Assembly (NCBI RefSeq): GCF_002159535.1
Contig: NZ_NFIU01000002.1
Location: forward strand, 124,001 to 188,000
Direction of reading: 5' to 3'
Source of the DNA: Olsenella sp. An290
Lineage (GTDB): Bacteria; Actinomycetota; Coriobacteriia; Coriobacteriales; Atopobiaceae
DNA: 64,000 nucleotides
Within the stretch, counting starts at the first letter, position 1; each line of letters starts with the position of its first letter. The notes beneath the pieces are model-generated. The model was not told the origin of the DNA, made no database searches, and was given only the letters and a program-made list of their open reading frames with translations. Positions 63,039 through 64,000 of this stretch are shown one piece after another. The position numbers and the translations under genes were made by a program.

Positions 63039-63068
63039 GGAAGCGCTCTCCCCCTGAGCTAAACGCCC
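62994..63068 (-). tRNA. tRNA-Val (anticodon GAC)
   Basis: 75 bases including an encoded CCA. The acceptor stem GGGCGTT pairs with AACGCCC, the D arm contains TAGCTCAGGGGGAGAGC, the anticodon stem CTTCC/GGAAG holds loop CTGACAC with GAC, and the T arm has TTCAAAT. It is the integration target of the island. Confidence 0.95.
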
Positions 63069-63373
63069 TTGATGTTCCGCTGCGTTGGGGACCGCAGCGC
63101 GAGGAGTATCTTAGCAAGAATCCGCTCCGCCGTGCAAGCCCCAATTTTGACTTTTTTGAAAAACGCTCGGGGACTTGGGGCCGCAGGCCCAACGTGGGTA
63201 GGAGCGCGCGTCACGGCGTCGGGTGCGACCCCGATTGCGCTCCAGCCGGAATAGTATACAAATCAGGCTCCGAACCTGAAAAAACGGGGCCGTGCTGGCC
63301 AAATTTGCATGCTATTCCGCCGTACCGCTCCGGCCGCCCGCGCACGGCCGGCCTTCCGTGGCCTGCCAAGATC

Positions 63374-63484
63374 TCCGCCGAGTGCGCGCGCTCCGGGCAT
63401 CCCTGAAGCGCACTCGGCGGATTTTTCTATCCGCGCGGACACAGGTTTTGTCCGCTGCGCACCGCCCGGCGCGCACTCGGCGGA
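63374..63484. repeat. GAGTGCGC palindromes with an alternative second arm
   Basis: TCCGCCGAGTGCGC (63374-63387) is the exact complement of 63408-63421, followed by five T residues on the plus strand, and can also pair with 63471-63484. A GCGGAC/GTCCGC hairpin (63434-63455) lies between. The remaining bases of 63069-63591 contain no gene I can support. Confidence 0.6.
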
Positions 63485-63591
63485 ATTCTTGTCAGCGACT
63501 CGGGAGCCGGCGCGCACCCGCAGGCACCTGTGTCCGCACCGTCAGCACCCTCGGCCGCCGTGGCCGCGCGACCCTCCCCGCCCTCGCGGGG

Positions 63592-64000
63592 CTACTCCCC
63601 CTTTGGAGCGGCGGGCTTCTTCTTGGCCGCGGCCGCGGCCGCGGCCTTGCCCGCGGCGATTCGCGCCTCGACGTCCGACCCCTTCCCGGCGCCGCCCTTG
63701 CCCGAGGCGGCCGCGAGGGACGCCTTCCCCGTCCCTGGACCGGCCGTCTTCTTGGCGGGCGCGGCCGACCCCTTCTTGGAGCCCGGGCGCACCGTGACGC
63801 CGCCCGCGCGCGCGGAGCCGTGGCGCTTGCCGGGGCCTCCCGCCACGAACTCGCGCACCCGACGAAACGCCCGGCGCCAGCGCCGGTTGATGGACTCCCC
63901 GCTCGCCGAGCGCATGCCCATGCAGGGCGCGGCGATAAGAACCGGCAGCAGGTACTCAACGGCGCGCCAGATGACGAAGCCGGCGGAGAGGTGGACCCCG
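63592..64000 (-). CDS. C-terminal part of a YbhN/lysylphosphatidylglycerol-synthase-like membrane protein (partial)
   Basis: About 135 codons remain; the gene continues past 64000. The first visible part (HLSAGFVIWRAVEYLLPVLI) looks like the last membrane helix of a flippase-like UPF0104 protein. After it come a basic stretch with RRWRRAFRRVREFVAGG and a long Ala/Lys/Gly-rich tail ending KKKPAAPKGE. Internal starts are unlikely because the helix continues upstream. The assignment rests on a short segment. Confidence 0.55.
   Translation of the reverse strand, partial: GVHLSAGFVIWRAVEYLLPVLIAAPCMGMRSASGESINRRWRRAFRRVREFVAGGPGKRHGSARAGGVTVRPGSKKGSAAPAKKTAGPGTGKASLAAASGKGGAGKGSDVEARIAAGKAAAAAAAKKKPAAPKGE

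Noticed and set aside
63592-63921. Separate small protein starting at an internal ATG
   Set aside because: The frame stays open upstream to the window edge and includes a membrane helix, so it is the tail of a larger gene.

Overview
The window is about 70% G+C and looks like a chromosome segment of an anaerobic, low-complexity Gram-positive actinobacterium, most likely class Coriobacteriia (Atopobiaceae, Olsenella-like). The reasons are the protein flavour of the housekeeping genes, a class III fructose-bisphosphatase, an ileS T-box of the actinobacterial type, a YloU/YloV (Asp23/FakA) pair, LtaS-like sulfatases and an LPGTG wall-anchored giant protein. This placement is inference from family resemblance; no 16S rRNA gene is present.

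Layout. 1-6023: the start of guaB (partial), an AraC regulator, a fused ABC exporter, then an operon read leftward (ileS-lspA-rluD-glycosyltransferase) behind a T-box leader at about 8914-9190. 9250-11364: a lower-GC cluster of a lipoprotein and three small single-span membrane proteins with no family I can name. 11605-18039: fbp, ftsH, an SPOUT RNA methyltransferase and an L,D-transpeptidase. 18164-33023: a long leftward core block (asp23-fakA-recG-rsmD-coaD; coiled-coil protein-yceD-rpmF; plsX-acpP-rnc-smc-ftsY-ffh) covering protein targeting, chromosome structure, lipid and coenzyme A synthesis. 33164-40508: an M20 hydrolase, a 1886-residue surface protein with a transglutaminase-like domain and long repeats, and rpmB. 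40625-48583: a HAD/thiamine pyrophosphokinase fusion, an FmdB-type zinc ribbon, a MarR-controlled heterodimeric ABC exporter, a striking array of hairpin repeats, and cspA. 48642-53433: a GGQ-only release-factor-like protein and two tandem LtaS-like enzymes.

53600-63038 is a genomic island of about 9.4 kb in the 3' end of a tRNA-Val(GAC) gene. A 45-bp exact duplication of the tRNA 3' end marks both ends. The island carries a tyrosine integrase truncated by a decayed IS256-family element, a single-chain restriction-modification-specificity enzyme, an Abi/HEPN-type protein and an FRG-domain protein: a small defence island. TTTGGACA repeats near both ends look like integrase arm sites.

A second theme is the number of small palindromic elements between genes. 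These include a 48-bp perfect inverted repeat touching a stop codon and a short relative in the ileS leader, palindromes overlapping two other stop codons, a GAGTGCGCGC palindrome family, six to seven tandem hairpins at 46947-47329, and a 10-mer CGAGAAG(A/G)AC found at least 12 times between genes. These are the best candidates in the window for undescribed biology.
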